From: Morinoia aosen
Lineage: Eukaryota > Arthropoda > Malacostraca > Amphipoda > Talitridae
Length of the DNA: 64,000 nucleotides
Direction: 5' to 3'
NCBI GenBank assembly: GCA_030386875.1
Contig: CM059563.1
Coordinates: 32,030,139 to 32,094,138, forward strand
Shown one piece after another: positions 21,976-32,523 of this stretch. Every line of letters begins with the position of its first letter. Position 1 is the first letter of the stretch. The notes beneath the pieces are model-generated. The model saw nothing but the letters and a program-made list of their open reading frames with translations, was not told the origin of the DNA and made no database searches. The translations under genes were made by a program, and so were the position numbers.

Positions 21976-23574
21976 TCGCTATTTTTTGGTGTCTTCGATT
22001 CTAATTTTTGCTAAAAATTATTTATAATTCTTCAAAACTAGAAGTAAACCAAAACAGAGTTAGAATGCTTTGCTGAAAAATCTAAAGATACGCAATGTTT
22101 TCGTTGATTGTTTTGTTCTGAGTTTGAAACAGCGTATTTATTCCTATCACCTAATACCGTCATCTTATCTAGTCATTGAGGGTTTGCACAGATATATATG
22201 AGAAACCTACGAGTGCGAAATATATTTTTTGTACCCAGCATTAATGTATATTTTCTAGTTGAAAGCAGGAATTAGTAATTGAAAGCATCGCAAACTCATT
22301 CTGTATATTTCTGTTTTGTTCATTTTTCCTTCAATTAATACATAGGAACTGGAAAATTGTAGTAAATGTGTTGCAAGTTACTTGCAGAACATTTCAGCTG
22401 ATGCAATACATTGTACTCACATAAAGAGTGGTACCTCTGTATGCTCAAAATGATGCATTGATTGATAATGATCATAAACATTTCTAGTCTTTTGGTTTTG
22501 ATTCATTGCCAATGAGTAGTCTTTGCCGAAACCTGAAGCTATGGTCTAGTGCACAAAGACTTCTAGTTTTCAAGTGATGTTATCAAAATTGATATGGCTT
22601 CCGTGTTTTTAAGTCAAGTTAACATGTATTAATAATAAAAATTTCTTCTCATTTCTCAAGTTATTCCTTGAATGTAATTTGGTTTTTTCAGAGTTATATT
22701 GTTTTTCACTATATCATCATCATGTTTAATTTTTATCTTCGTATCACTTCCCAGTTTCTAAGCTAGTATACGCTGAAATTCAGAATTTTATAATTATGTT
22801 GATACATTTCAAAAAACTGAAATAGTATTTGTTTTGTAGCATTATGTAATTAATTACTTCTTGTTAGGGGAGATTTGGAAATGTAGTAAGGTTATCTATA
22901 TCGGAATTGAGACACGAAAAAAATAAAAATACGATGTAAACGAGCTGCAATGAAAATAATTACACACACCAGCAAAAACTTCACTTACAGTCACACACAC
23001 ATTGTAACTGAAAACAATGCACTATCTCAGCTGCAATGGTTTTTGCATTTATGAAATAGTACAAATTCTCTTGCTGGAAACGTATCAAATTGCTCCAAAA
23101 AACACGAAATGAGAAGAACCTGGGCGCTTATTAAAATAACAAAGTGTCCAATACAAAGTAAAAAGTTAGACGAAAATAAGAGATGGTATCATAATACACT
23201 CAAAGAAGCTAGAAGTGACTTTTATTCGTAAAAAAAACTTTCCGAAAACGTCAGGCCCCTGCAATGAAAGCAGAACAACTTTTGCTTATTATAGCCGAAA
23301 TGTAACATAGTGTTGAGCAATAATATGACACTTTTTCTGCATTGTTACCCTGCATAGTGTAGATACAAAGAAGAAAAGGCAGTGTGCAAATCTTACCTAC
23401 CTTATCTACACGTATATCATATTTTTGGGGATTTGAAGCATAGTCATTGAATTAACTACTATAATTTCACTGAATTAGAGCATACTTAGTAATAAAAAAC
23501 TGTTGATATATATCTATGCTTCTCAGTGTAGACAATGCCTACATTACCTACTCAGAAAACACTTGTCAGTAATA

Positions 23575-24209
23575 TACAGGGTGTTTCAGATTCAGAATAA
23601 GAGGCAAAAAATTGCACACCAAGTAGAAGATATCCAAGTAAAAACTTTTTCTTCTATGAAATTTTCCGAAGAAAGAGACATTGAGATATTAGCCGTTTAT
23701 TGTTTTAAAGGATGAAATTTCATGAATAAACTACTCGCAATATTTATTTTGAATTTACGTTGATCGGGCGAAATGTGCTAGTTGCAAGACCTCCTAGATC
23801 ACCTGACATGACTCGATCCTCTCGATTTCAATTTTTGGGGACACGTGAAGAGCCTTGTTTATGCTACACCCATTGGGTCTGAGGAAGATCTTGTGGCCAG
23901 AATTGCAGTGGCTGCAGGTGAGATACCTTAATGCCAGACGTGTTTCCTAATATTCGGCAGCCGTTAAGGCTAACATTCGAAAAGTGCATAGATGTAGGTG
24001 GAACACATTTTGAACAATTTTTGTAAAGTAAATTCAGAATCAATACCGCGAGTAATTGTGCCATTAAATTTAAACCTTAAAAACAATAAACACCTAATGC
24101 CTCCCAACCCCGATTTTTTGGGTGAAAATTTCATAGGACAAAAAGTGTTTATTTGGCCATTTTCTACTTGATGTGCAATTTTGTACCTCGTGTTCTGAAA
24201 CACTCAGTA
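23575..24209 (+). mobile_element. Internally deleted Tc1/mariner-like relic in element B
   Basis: The ends TACAGGGTGTTTCAG and CTGAAACACTCAGTA are flanked by TA. The plus strand retains GHVKSLVYATPIGSEEDLVA and ARIAVAAGE, the same C-terminal transposase relic as at 16866-17487. Confidence 0.78.
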
Positions 24210-25442
24210 TACATAATTGTGTACACGATTCGTCAAATGACGGGATTCGATATTGTCTGTATAGAAATCTTCCAGATGTGGACCATAAAGAAATATTTTC
24301 ATCCTAATAGCACACGCGATTAAAATATTCTAATACTTGTGCACTGGTGAAACTCGCATCACAGGTACAGTAGTTAAGTGTCTCTAAGAGCGTGAAAGGG
24401 AGACAGATCAACCAACAAAGACGAACAGCCAATTTTGTTTGTTCAATGAAATTTCCTGTTGAATATTTTCCGTATTTCTGATGGCGGCTTTGTGGAAGAA
24501 AAAGTTTTCTTCAGTTGTCCTCTCTTAGTTCACAGACAAGAATTTGAAACTGATGAAATTAGATCTTTTTGTTCGTTGTTTTTTGTTTTGCAGCTGCATA
24601 TTTTTTCCGGTTTTGTGTTTAAATTTAACTTTCTATAAATAAGCATGTTTGCGCTTCTAGCAGACTGCATTAACCTTAAATAGCTTTAATTAACATTATC
24701 TGGGACGCTTTGGCGTTCACTCATTAAATTATCTTTGAGCTTGCTCTGCTTGGGCAGCATGTCGTCCTTTTAATAAACGTGGGTCTGGTACCTCTAACTT
24801 ATTTCTATTGCGTAAAAAGCAGTCTCTTTCTGCGATTTGAACTCCTCGACCCGGCTTTTGCAGCCTCTTGAATAGGCACTTACTATTCAAGGTAATTAAT
24901 TGTCAATTAATTGTTAAAATCTTAGTGCTATATGTAATCTTACAATAAGATACGATATTCACCTAGTCGGTGACCGGACATCTTAAAACTCTGTATCTCT
25001 CTACTCAGAACGCCTCTAAAATTTTCTACCGGAGTACCGTGCTGATGACCGGCCGCGTCCATTGGGTGTCTTCTATTTTTAGCGAGCATCGTTTTAAAAA
25101 CTAACCTTACGTTAAAGTAGATTTTCGGTCTCCATTTTAAAGGAATTCAATAATAAAAATTTCACAGAGGACGCTCCTGTGCGTACTGTTGGAATCCTCA
25201 AGATCCGCCTAACTTGGGTACGGTTTCTCTTTTTGCGCATCTCGGTAAACGACTTGCTGTTGTTCCCTTGAAGTTCTTCTGTATTTGAAATAAATGTTCG
25301 ACCAATTGCTCTTAAGTTTTAAATCCTAAAACTTCATTGTACTAACATAGGAGAGATTACGCTCACGAAATAGCTAAACCTATTTATTAATTTGTTCAAA
25401 GGAGACACTTGACCATTTATTGTATAAGAACAATCAATACTA

Positions 25443-26219
25443 TACTGCGTGTCCCACAAAAATGTCCCGGACTTTTTAAATGATAATATCTCCGCTTAAA
25501 TTAACATATTTTAATTGTCTTTTATTTACAATTTATTCAATTTTGTTTCCTTTTGAAATAATATAAGTTTTTGAAAATCAGTTGAATAAACTTCAAGATG
25601 ATCGATTTACTGAAAGGGGTAGAAAAATTGTTCAAAGGGAAAGTTTTAAAAACAACACTGGTGTTCTTCTTCATTCCTCAATACCTACTGTTGAGAATAA
25701 TTTCATAACGATGTATCGTACATACAACTAAGTATTTAAACCCTCTGAGAGGTTTCAAGTTTCAAGTGTTCTCAATAATAGTGTTTCAAGGACCGATAGA
25801 AAACGGTGGAATAATGGGTAAAACTTTTCGTTCAATGGTGGCTAGATGTAATACTTGCCTCGAGAGAAATGGAGGGTATGTCGTTGGATACTAAAATTAC
25901 TTTATTTATTTAAACGATATATAAGGTAATGATTTGTTACTCCTTAAAATTTTTGTGTGTTCAGCTTTATGGAAACTACCAAATAAGGAAGAATATCAGT
26001 ATTGTTTTAAAAACTTTTCATTTGAACAACTAATTTTTCTACTCCTTTCAGTAAATTGGACATTATAAAGTGGTTATTCAACCGATTTTCAATAACATAA
26101 ATTATTCGAAAAGGAAACAAAATTTACTACATTGTGAACAAAGGCAATTCAAATATGTTAATTCAAAGCTGAGATATAATTAATTAAAAATCGGGGACAT
26201 TTTTACAGGACACCCGATA
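25443..26219. mobile_element. Fossil mariner-type element with long inverted repeats (B)
   Basis: TACTGCGTGTCCCACAAAAA and its complement-like TTTTTACAGGACACCCGATA bound the element, with TA at both sides (25441-25442 and 26220-26221). It is collinear with 18705-19471 of element A and more degraded in the centre. Confidence 0.7.
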
Positions 26220-26325
26220 TAATAAAAAACCAGGTGTCCGTCAATGATAAGTATATGTTCTCGTGCGTAATTTCCCCTATCTCATTACAATGGGAATCTG
26301 CTTGCTTGGACAGTATCATAAATAC

Positions 26326-27326
26326 ATACATATACCGGGCTTATCCTCCCTATGGGAGGGTAGCCGACAGCAGGCCACAACCCCCACACTTAGTCACTAG
26401 GAGGCGAGAGAGGCAGCACGGGCCGCACCTGAACTGCCAGGATCAGCAGCAGCCCAGCACAACCACCTCCCACAGTCAGGCCCGATAGCCATAGCTGGTT
26501 TACCCCGACCGCTTCATTGAGAGCAGCCCCTCCCCCCGCACATGACAGGTCAACCCCATCACACGCGGGCAGCTTCCAGTAACGCTTCAAAAACTAAAAT
26601 TACCTCCTTATACACTGCCCCCACTCACTTCTGTCCGCAGCCACCCCTCTCGCCACGTCCACAGTCAGACCCCTCTCATACAAAGCACGTCTCACCCCAT
26701 CCATCCAACTCATCCGTGGTCTACCTCGCGCTCGAAGACCACTCACTTCCGACATATATATCTTTTTCACCAGCCGCTCAACATTCATTCTTTCAACATG
26801 CCCAAACCATCCAAGCACTCTTTCATCCACTCGCCTGCTCAACTTTTTGATAACACCCGTCTGCCCCCTAACCTACTCATTCCTGATCCTATCTCTTCTA
26901 GTTACTCCATACATGCTCCTCAAACACTTCATCTCAAACACATCCAACTTCCTCCTCTCAGCTGCTCTCAACCCCCAGGACTCTGCTCCATACAACAAAA
27001 CTGGCACAATCAAACTTTCATACAGTCCCCTCTTAACATTCATACTCAAACTCCTGCATTCAAAAACTTTCCTTATTGCACCCAATGTCTTACAACCTTC
27101 ACTCACTCGATGCTTCACTTCTACTTCCATACTATCCTTAACAGTCACATCCGACCCGAGGTACCTAAAATGCTCTACCTCCTCTAAAACTTCCCCATTC
27201 AACCTCACATCCAAAGTTCCAAACACTCCACCTCTCGAACATCTCATCACCTTACTTTTATTCACATTTACCCTCAATTTCCGCCTTTCGCACACTCTAC
27301 CAAACTCTGTAACCATTCTCCAAACT
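26326..27326 (-). mobile_element. 5'-truncated non-LTR retrotransposon in element B
   Basis: A 15-nt duplication CAGTATCATAAATAC flanks it (26311-26325 and 27327-27341); element A has the empty site near 19570. It is on the minus strand: the 3' end lies at 26326 with a short (TATG)n-like tail, and the 5' end is truncated at 27326. The pattern is that of target-primed reverse transcription. Confidence 0.85.
26600..27316 (-). pseudogene. Non-LTR ORF2 C-terminal part, one stop
   Basis: It starts just after the RT palm (RRKLRVNVNKSKVM), then shows FRYLGSDVTV, LYGAESWGLRAAERRKLDVF, GVTRRDRIRNE, then after a single in-frame TAG at 26873-26875 the same frame continues RRVDERVLGWFGHVERM and RARGRPRMSWMDGVRRAL, ending CIRR at 26600. 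These words are typical of the C-terminal third of RTE/CR1-type pol proteins widespread in arthropods. The 5' part with the polymerase YADD motif is absent. Confidence 0.82.
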
Positions 27327-28439
27327 CAGTATCATAAATACCATCGAAATATGAAAAACCAGGCATCTGCTCACTTATGTTTATAAGTAAAAACCATTGC
27401 GTGAAAATCGAATCAACTGTCAAGAAAATGCGGCTCATCGCATTTAAATTTCAAAGGCATTTAAATGCTTAAAAGGTATGGCAAATTTTTTAAAAACCTC
27501 TTGCGAACAATAATTTAAATTACAATTCAGATAGGTATTATGTTATACAATTTGCTTGGTTGTTGTGTGCGTTTGTGACGTTTTTAAATATGCTTAATGA
27601 CCGTATCTGTGATACGAGTTTTACCAGTCACAAGTATGAGAATACTGTATTTTAATCGCGGGTACTTTTACAATGAATATATTTGTTTGCCATTTTTATC
27701 TTGAGATTTTTTTGAAACGATACCATTGGATCCCGTCATTTTTGACCAATCATGTACTCTAGTATCTTGATTATTAACAATCTGTAGTCAATTTAAAAGT
27801 CGTTCGATAATAAAGAATATAATGAATATATGCACAGGTTTCAACACCTGCAACCGTTTACTACTAAGAATGACTGTCGTGTGTTTATTTATGCGTTTTG
27901 TGTCACGCTGTTAAGAATAATTGATAGGAAAAAATTTGCACTGGCGGTCTTGGTTCCAGTTCACGGTCAATTAATACACTCATTTTCGTTGTGCAATAGC
28001 TCTATAATAAGTCACTTTCATCACAATTAGAGCGATCCATAGCCTTATATACTCAAGTTTGTATCGTGAATACCGAGTTCGGCGGGGTATTGCGTATTAC
28101 AATATGCTGTATTGTGTATTACAATATACTGTATTGCAATGTACTGTATTGCATATTAAAATATACATACACAAGTTCGCAGTTGCTTTCAGTAATGCTG
28201 AATTTCTGTATCTTGGATACGACACGAATGGCTATAACTACTTCTCTTGCGGCTCAAAAATGCTGTGTTCTGAGTGTTTATTACTCTTATAAGAAAATTA
28301 AGTTACCTTTGGAAAAAGCTGAAAGCATGGAAACTCCACTCAAACGAAAATTTGTTGAAGAAAGGGATTGAATCTCGTCATTTTTGACGGTGTGTGTACA
28401 CTAGTTAAGAAATAAAATATTCATCTTATAAATTATGAA

Positions 28440-28700
28440 TAGGTGAAGTTGGAGCCACAAAATTGTGAATAGGCGGAGTCGGTGTTGGAGTCGCCAAATT
28501 CTGGAGAAATGGAGTCGGAGTCGGAGTCGGAGTCGCCAAATTCTGAAAAGGTGGAGTCGGAGTCGGAGTCGACAAATTCTGAAAAGGTGGAGTCGGAGTC
28601 GGAGTCGGAGTCGCCAAATTCTGAAAAGGTGGAGTCGGAGTCGGAGTCGGAGTCGCCAAATTCTGGAAAGGTGGAGTCGGAGTCGGAGTCGCAAATTTAT
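28440..28700 (+). repeat. GAGTCG hexamer array, right end of element B
   Basis: GGAGTC runs alternate with CCAAATTCTGAAAAGGT spacers; more units than in A. Long open frames on both strands here (TPTPTPPFQN-type or SRSRSRQ-type peptides) are repeat artefacts. Confidence 0.85.
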
Positions 28701-28729
28701 TCCACTGACTCCGCAACCCTGCTTATTAC

Positions 28730-29352
28730 TGCAGTATAAATGGATGATCACACAACGAATTAAATGTTTTTTCACATGGATGCATTACAATTTCATATTA
28801 GAAAAAAATCCCATTATCTTTGTAATATGGTGCAGAACGTCTGCAAGTGATAAACACACACACACATAGGTACCATGACGGTCTAATTTGATGCTTGCAC
28901 AGAAACGGAGAGGAATGACATAAAATGCAACTTTCGGCTGGTTTATCTACTCTAGTGCACACAGGTGTACGTGCACATATGCACACCCATATGCGCACAT
29001 ACACCCATATACGTACATACATTTACAAGTAAGCATGTTTGCAAATGGCCGCGTATGGGCGATCAAATCATAACACCTACGCATACTTCAAACTGTTGTG
29101 TAATGTCTTGAATTATAAAACAATGAGTAAGGGAGATTGTTCAGCAATGGAGATACTAGACAAATGAGATTCGTCAATACTTATTCAGTGTGTTTTGTAA
29201 CTTAGAATTATTTTTGAGACAAGATGACGAGTTATTTTGGCTTTAAATTCTCTCGGTCTTTGAGGGATTTTAATACTCAGGGGAAGTTTATTCCACAGTA
29301 AGGCGCCTGATACGAACAGAGCCTTCTGCCCTAAGTGAGATGAACGATAGTT
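28730..29352 (-). pseudogene. LINE1 pol C-terminus and 3' UTR
   Basis: Minus-strand reading from 29352 gives NYRSSHLGQKALFVSGALLW, NKLPLSIKIPQRPREFKAKI and a stop at 29185-29187; this is the usual C-terminal end of CR1/jockey-group pol. It continues in frame from LINE1 sequence at 47761, once Harbinger H2 and one copy of its GAC duplication are removed. The rest (28730-29184) is a 3' UTR with a CA/CATA-rich stretch. Confidence 0.8.
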
Positions 29353-29536
29353 GACTTATGCCGGGGCCACACTACGATTTTTCGTTCGTCAAATGAATGA
29401 CGGACACTCGTCATGTCAAACGGCCGTTAAGCAAGTCAGGCCACATTACGAATGTGTGTGGCTCTGACTAAGCTCTGTGATGAGCGTCCGACGATCATCG
29501 AATGTAAACAAACCGAAGTACGAGTACGTACGCGAT

Positions 29537-30945
29537 ATGGATGAGCAGGACGTGCGAATGTGTGTGAGCTCTAGAAATTTGCTGTCGAAGGAACTTTTGT
29601 GACCGCAACTTTTTATGAAAGTACAAAAAAAGCGAAACCTAAAAGAAGATGTTGGGTAAAACTGTGGCGAAATAGAGCTAACAATCCGAATCGATTGAGA
29701 GAAGATCTGCTTGCTGATGTAAACGATTGCAGTTAAGTGAGATTGTTCCTACGGAGAAAATTATTATTTTTGAACGGTTTCTTTTAAACGGATCATAAAT
29801 GATTTTATTTAATTGGAGTGTAAAATTTAGAATTTACCGCTGAAAATAGCTTGGTAATATGGCTGAGTTGAGCAATGCTCTTTAATACAAGAATGAAAAG
29901 GGGATCCAAGAATGTTACCAGTCTGATGATTTTTGCAGGTGGTTCAGCGACCCTCAGATAGAGCGAATGGGGAGGGATTGGAGTCATTAAACTGTCAAGG
30001 TTTCTCCATTTATGTTTTGCATGTTTTTCTATTGTTATCTGTTAAAATTGTGCAAGTTTTCCTTGTTGAAAATGAGCTTAGGGCATGAAACGTTAAAAAA
30101 ATTGATTCAAGATAAGTCTTCTCCATCGCCTTCGTTGAGAATAATATAATGCTTTCTCCGATATATAATTTTGGTGTTCGTCATTTATGCGTGTTAATAC
30201 ACAAGAATTATGCAAAAGTTTTCTTATTCTTTGCGGAAGGTATATGACATACTGGGCAAAGTTGGCTCGGTAATCTGCAAGCAATACACCAAGTTGCAGA
30301 AATGCTTCCCTGCTTTTGATTGACTCGGAATTACCCTCTGATACCTCGCTACAATTGATAGAGTATCACGACGCAGGAGTGTTCAATAACTCATCCTTTA
30401 GGAAATCATTCGATTCTAACTGCTTGAACATGCCCCATACTCGTGAACTTCTTGAGAACAACTTCCTTTCTCCACATGTCATAGCGGCAGATGATGCGTT
30501 CCCATTGCCAACTCGTTTCATGAAGCATTATCCTTGTACTAACCTTTCTCACGACCAAAGAGTTTTCAGCTGGTCTTTCTAGAGCACGAAAAACGGAGAC
30601 AAACGCATTCAGCTTACTGTCAAGTACGTTCAGAGTTTTCCGTACTGATACAAACATCACAGTCAAGAGAATCCAGTCTACCACTCTAGCAAGTTGCGCT
30701 CTTTATTATTACCTAAATGATCATAAAGACTTCCGTTACATCAACTCGCTTGCTCTTGAAAAAAGGACATTATCACTGGATCGTGCACAACCCGCAGTTG
30801 GTGGGAAAACACTGGACATCATCGGTTCGTTGTGTTGAGGCGGTCGATCGGCTGTGGCAGCTACAGCCATATAAGAGACCAGCTGAAGAACTACTTCACA
30901 AGCGGAGGAGCTGTATGCTTGCTGGATAAAGTGTTGGGACTCCAT
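29537..30945 (+). pseudogene. Harbinger H2 transposase, decayed
   Basis: Pieces in order: MDEQDVRMCVSSRNLLSKEL (29537), KPKRRCWVKLWRNRANNPNR (from 29635), a non-coding gap, then HDAGVFNNSSFRKSFDSN, HVIAADDAFPLPTRFMKHYP and HDQRVFSWS (30316-30582), SRARKTETNAFSLL (about 30588-30630), and a C-terminus with RDQLKNYFTSGGAV. The DDAF word supplies the second catalytic Asp. The first (AIDGKH type) is missing. Stops and frameshifts make it non-functional. Confidence 0.75.
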
Positions 30946-30949
30946 GCAC

Positions 30950-31548
30950 TAACACTACTGTGGAAATGCATCCTAAAAGTGTTAGAAATATCTGAGAAAT
31001 AATAGTTCCTCATTATTTTCTGGTATCACTTGTTGGAATGAATGTATTAGGTCAATCAACAAAATAAATTGTTTCAATAACATCATGTATTTTATTCCAG
31101 CTTCTCATCGTTAAATAAAACATTGACAAATCATTATTTGACTTAAGAAGGCTAACTAAAAATCTACATCAACAGGATTTAGGAAATGTAATTACTGCAA
31201 ACTAGATTACGTGTTAAGGTTAGGAACATCCATAATCTGAACTCACAATCACGCATTGTCGCAAAATCCATGTGCAGAGTTTCAATAAGTTTAAAAATCC
31301 GATTTTTAATAACAAACAACGTAAACCAATGTTACCAATTAAACAGCTTTGTCAACACTCATATCTAGTTTATAAATCTGCCACTAACTGAAATAGTTTC
31401 ATCCATTTACTCGTATGCCCTACTATCATGCAGATATGGTGCATAGCTATAGTTCGCATCCTCACAAGTTAAATTGCATAGTTTCTTTGTTCACCTTAGA
31501 TTAAATTATATTACAACTCAACAGCGTATTGAAAAATTTATGCATACG
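30950..31548. other. H2 interior, non-coding
   Basis: I see no gene. AT-rich sequence runs from the transposase relic to the PLE1 target site. Confidence 0.5.
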
Positions 31549-31673
31549 TGTTCTTACAGATGAAACCATAAAAGTCATCAGGGAGCCGTAGCAATCGTAA
31601 TAAAAATGAAAGAGCAAGACAAGCTACTTGAATCATTTAAGGTATATATTCGAATAAAACCTAATTTCAAACG

Positions 31674-31696
31674 TTTCGGCCACAGGCCATCATCAG
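31674..31696 (-). ncRNA. Hammerhead-like core, inverted PLE1 pseudo-LTR
   Basis: On the minus strand CTGATGA (31696-31690) and GAAA (31677-31674) enclose the same GGCC stem as the plus-strand copies. Confidence 0.7.
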
Positions 31697-31806
31697 TGAT
31701 TAGAAATCTGAAAAGTACAAAGTAAAAAGTAAGAATAGACAAAAAGACAAATCAAATCTAAGAATGACCATTCTAAAAACAAGCTATAAAATTGCGTTAA
31801 TTGTGA

Positions 31807-32124
31807 TTATCTATTTACAATGGCTAAAGGAAAAGAACTCAGAGTGTTATTTAAAGCCGGCCTAAGTTTAAAAATGTACAAGGACTCTAAAATGCGCATA
31901 TCTGTATATAACTGGGGTTTTGCTAAGATTGAAAATTGATTAATGGAAATTGCACTATCGCACTCGTCCGAATGCTCTCGAACGGCGGAAAAAGGGGGTT
32001 TTGCCAAAATTGAGCCTGTTCTAAAGCTCCTACCAGAATGCTCGCTGACTCGAGTGCGAAGACTACGGGATGTGCATCCAACGTACTCTGATGCACAGCG
32101 TGCACAACTAAACTTATAAACAAG
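31807..32124 (-). pseudogene. PLE1 inverted GIY-YIG fragment
   Basis: Minus-strand reading gives VYKFSCARCASEYVGCTSRS and continues to LNNTLSSFPLAIVNR with a stop at 31807, the C-terminal endonuclease part of the PLE1 ORF. Its pseudo-LTR with a hammerhead core lies left of it. There is no start codon of its own. Confidence 0.85.
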
Positions 32125-32126
32125 AG

Positions 32127-32353
32127 GTAGGAGCTTTAGAACAGGCTCAATTTTGGCAAAACCCCCTTTTTCCGCCGTTCGAGAGCATTCGGACGAGTGC
32201 GATAGTGCAATTTCCATTAATCAATTTTCAATCTTAGCAAAACCCCAGTTATATACAGATATGCGCATTTTAGAGTCCTTGTACATTTTTAAACTTAGGC
32301 CGGCTTTAAATAACACTCTGAGTTCTTTTCCTTTAGCCATTGTAAATAGATAA
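32127..32353 (+). pseudogene. PLE1 direct C-terminal fragment at the junction
   Basis: The direct copy begins within the GIY-YIG domain (from GRSFRTGSILAKPPFS) and ends NNTLSSFPLAIVNR with a stop at 32353. It is the truncated first unit of the tandem series. Confidence 0.85.
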
Positions 32354-32463
32354 TCACAATTAACGCAATTTTATAGCTTGTTTTTAGAATGGTCATTCTT
32401 AGATTTGATTTGTCTTTTTGTCTATTCTTACTTTTTACTTTGTACTTTTCAGATTTCTAATCA

Positions 32464-32490
32464 CTGATGATGGCCTGTGGCCGAAACGTT
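32464..32490 (+). ncRNA. Hammerhead-ribozyme-like core, PLE1 pseudo-LTR 1
   Basis: CTGATGA at 32464-32470 and GAAA at 32483-32486 enclose a stem II of GGCC-TGT-GGCC, followed by the AAACGTTT palindrome. Hammerhead motifs are known in Penelope-like pseudo-LTRs. One extra U sits between CTGATGA and the stem, so activity is not assured. It lies 34 nt before the ORF start. Confidence 0.72.
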
Positions 32491-32523
32491 TGAAATTAGG
32501 TTTTATTCGAATATATACCTTAA

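Larger units (their letters stand above)
21731..28721. mobile_element. Large hAT element B with GAGTCG arrays
   Basis: The termini CAGGGTTGCGGAGTCGGAG and GACTCCGCAACCCTG are flanked by a perfect 8-bp duplication CTTATTAC (21723-21730 and 28722-28729). Its 7 kb is a diverged copy of element A in the same order, plus a 1 kb non-LTR insertion at 26326-27326. No transposase is recognisable, so A and B look non-autonomous or have lost their coding part. Confidence 0.85.

Noticed and set aside
26798-27386. Plus-strand frames of 129 and 179 codons
   Set aside because: They are antisense shadows of the minus-strand non-LTR pol with its clear GRPR and GHVERM words.
28440-28700. Regularly spaced repeats resembling a CRISPR array
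   Set aside because: Spacers are near-identical to each other and the units are nested hexamers at the ends of a hAT element in eukaryotic DNA. It is a minisatellite.
15060-28740. Open frames in the GAGTCG arrays (Ser/Arg-rich and Thr/Pro-rich peptides)
   Set aside because: A hexamer repeat without stop codons is open in several frames on both strands. There is no start context or non-repeat protein content.
31923-32123. Small frames of 60-90 codons inside PLE1 and PLE2
   Set aside because: They overlap the long RT/GIY-YIG frames in other phases and repeat with each copy.
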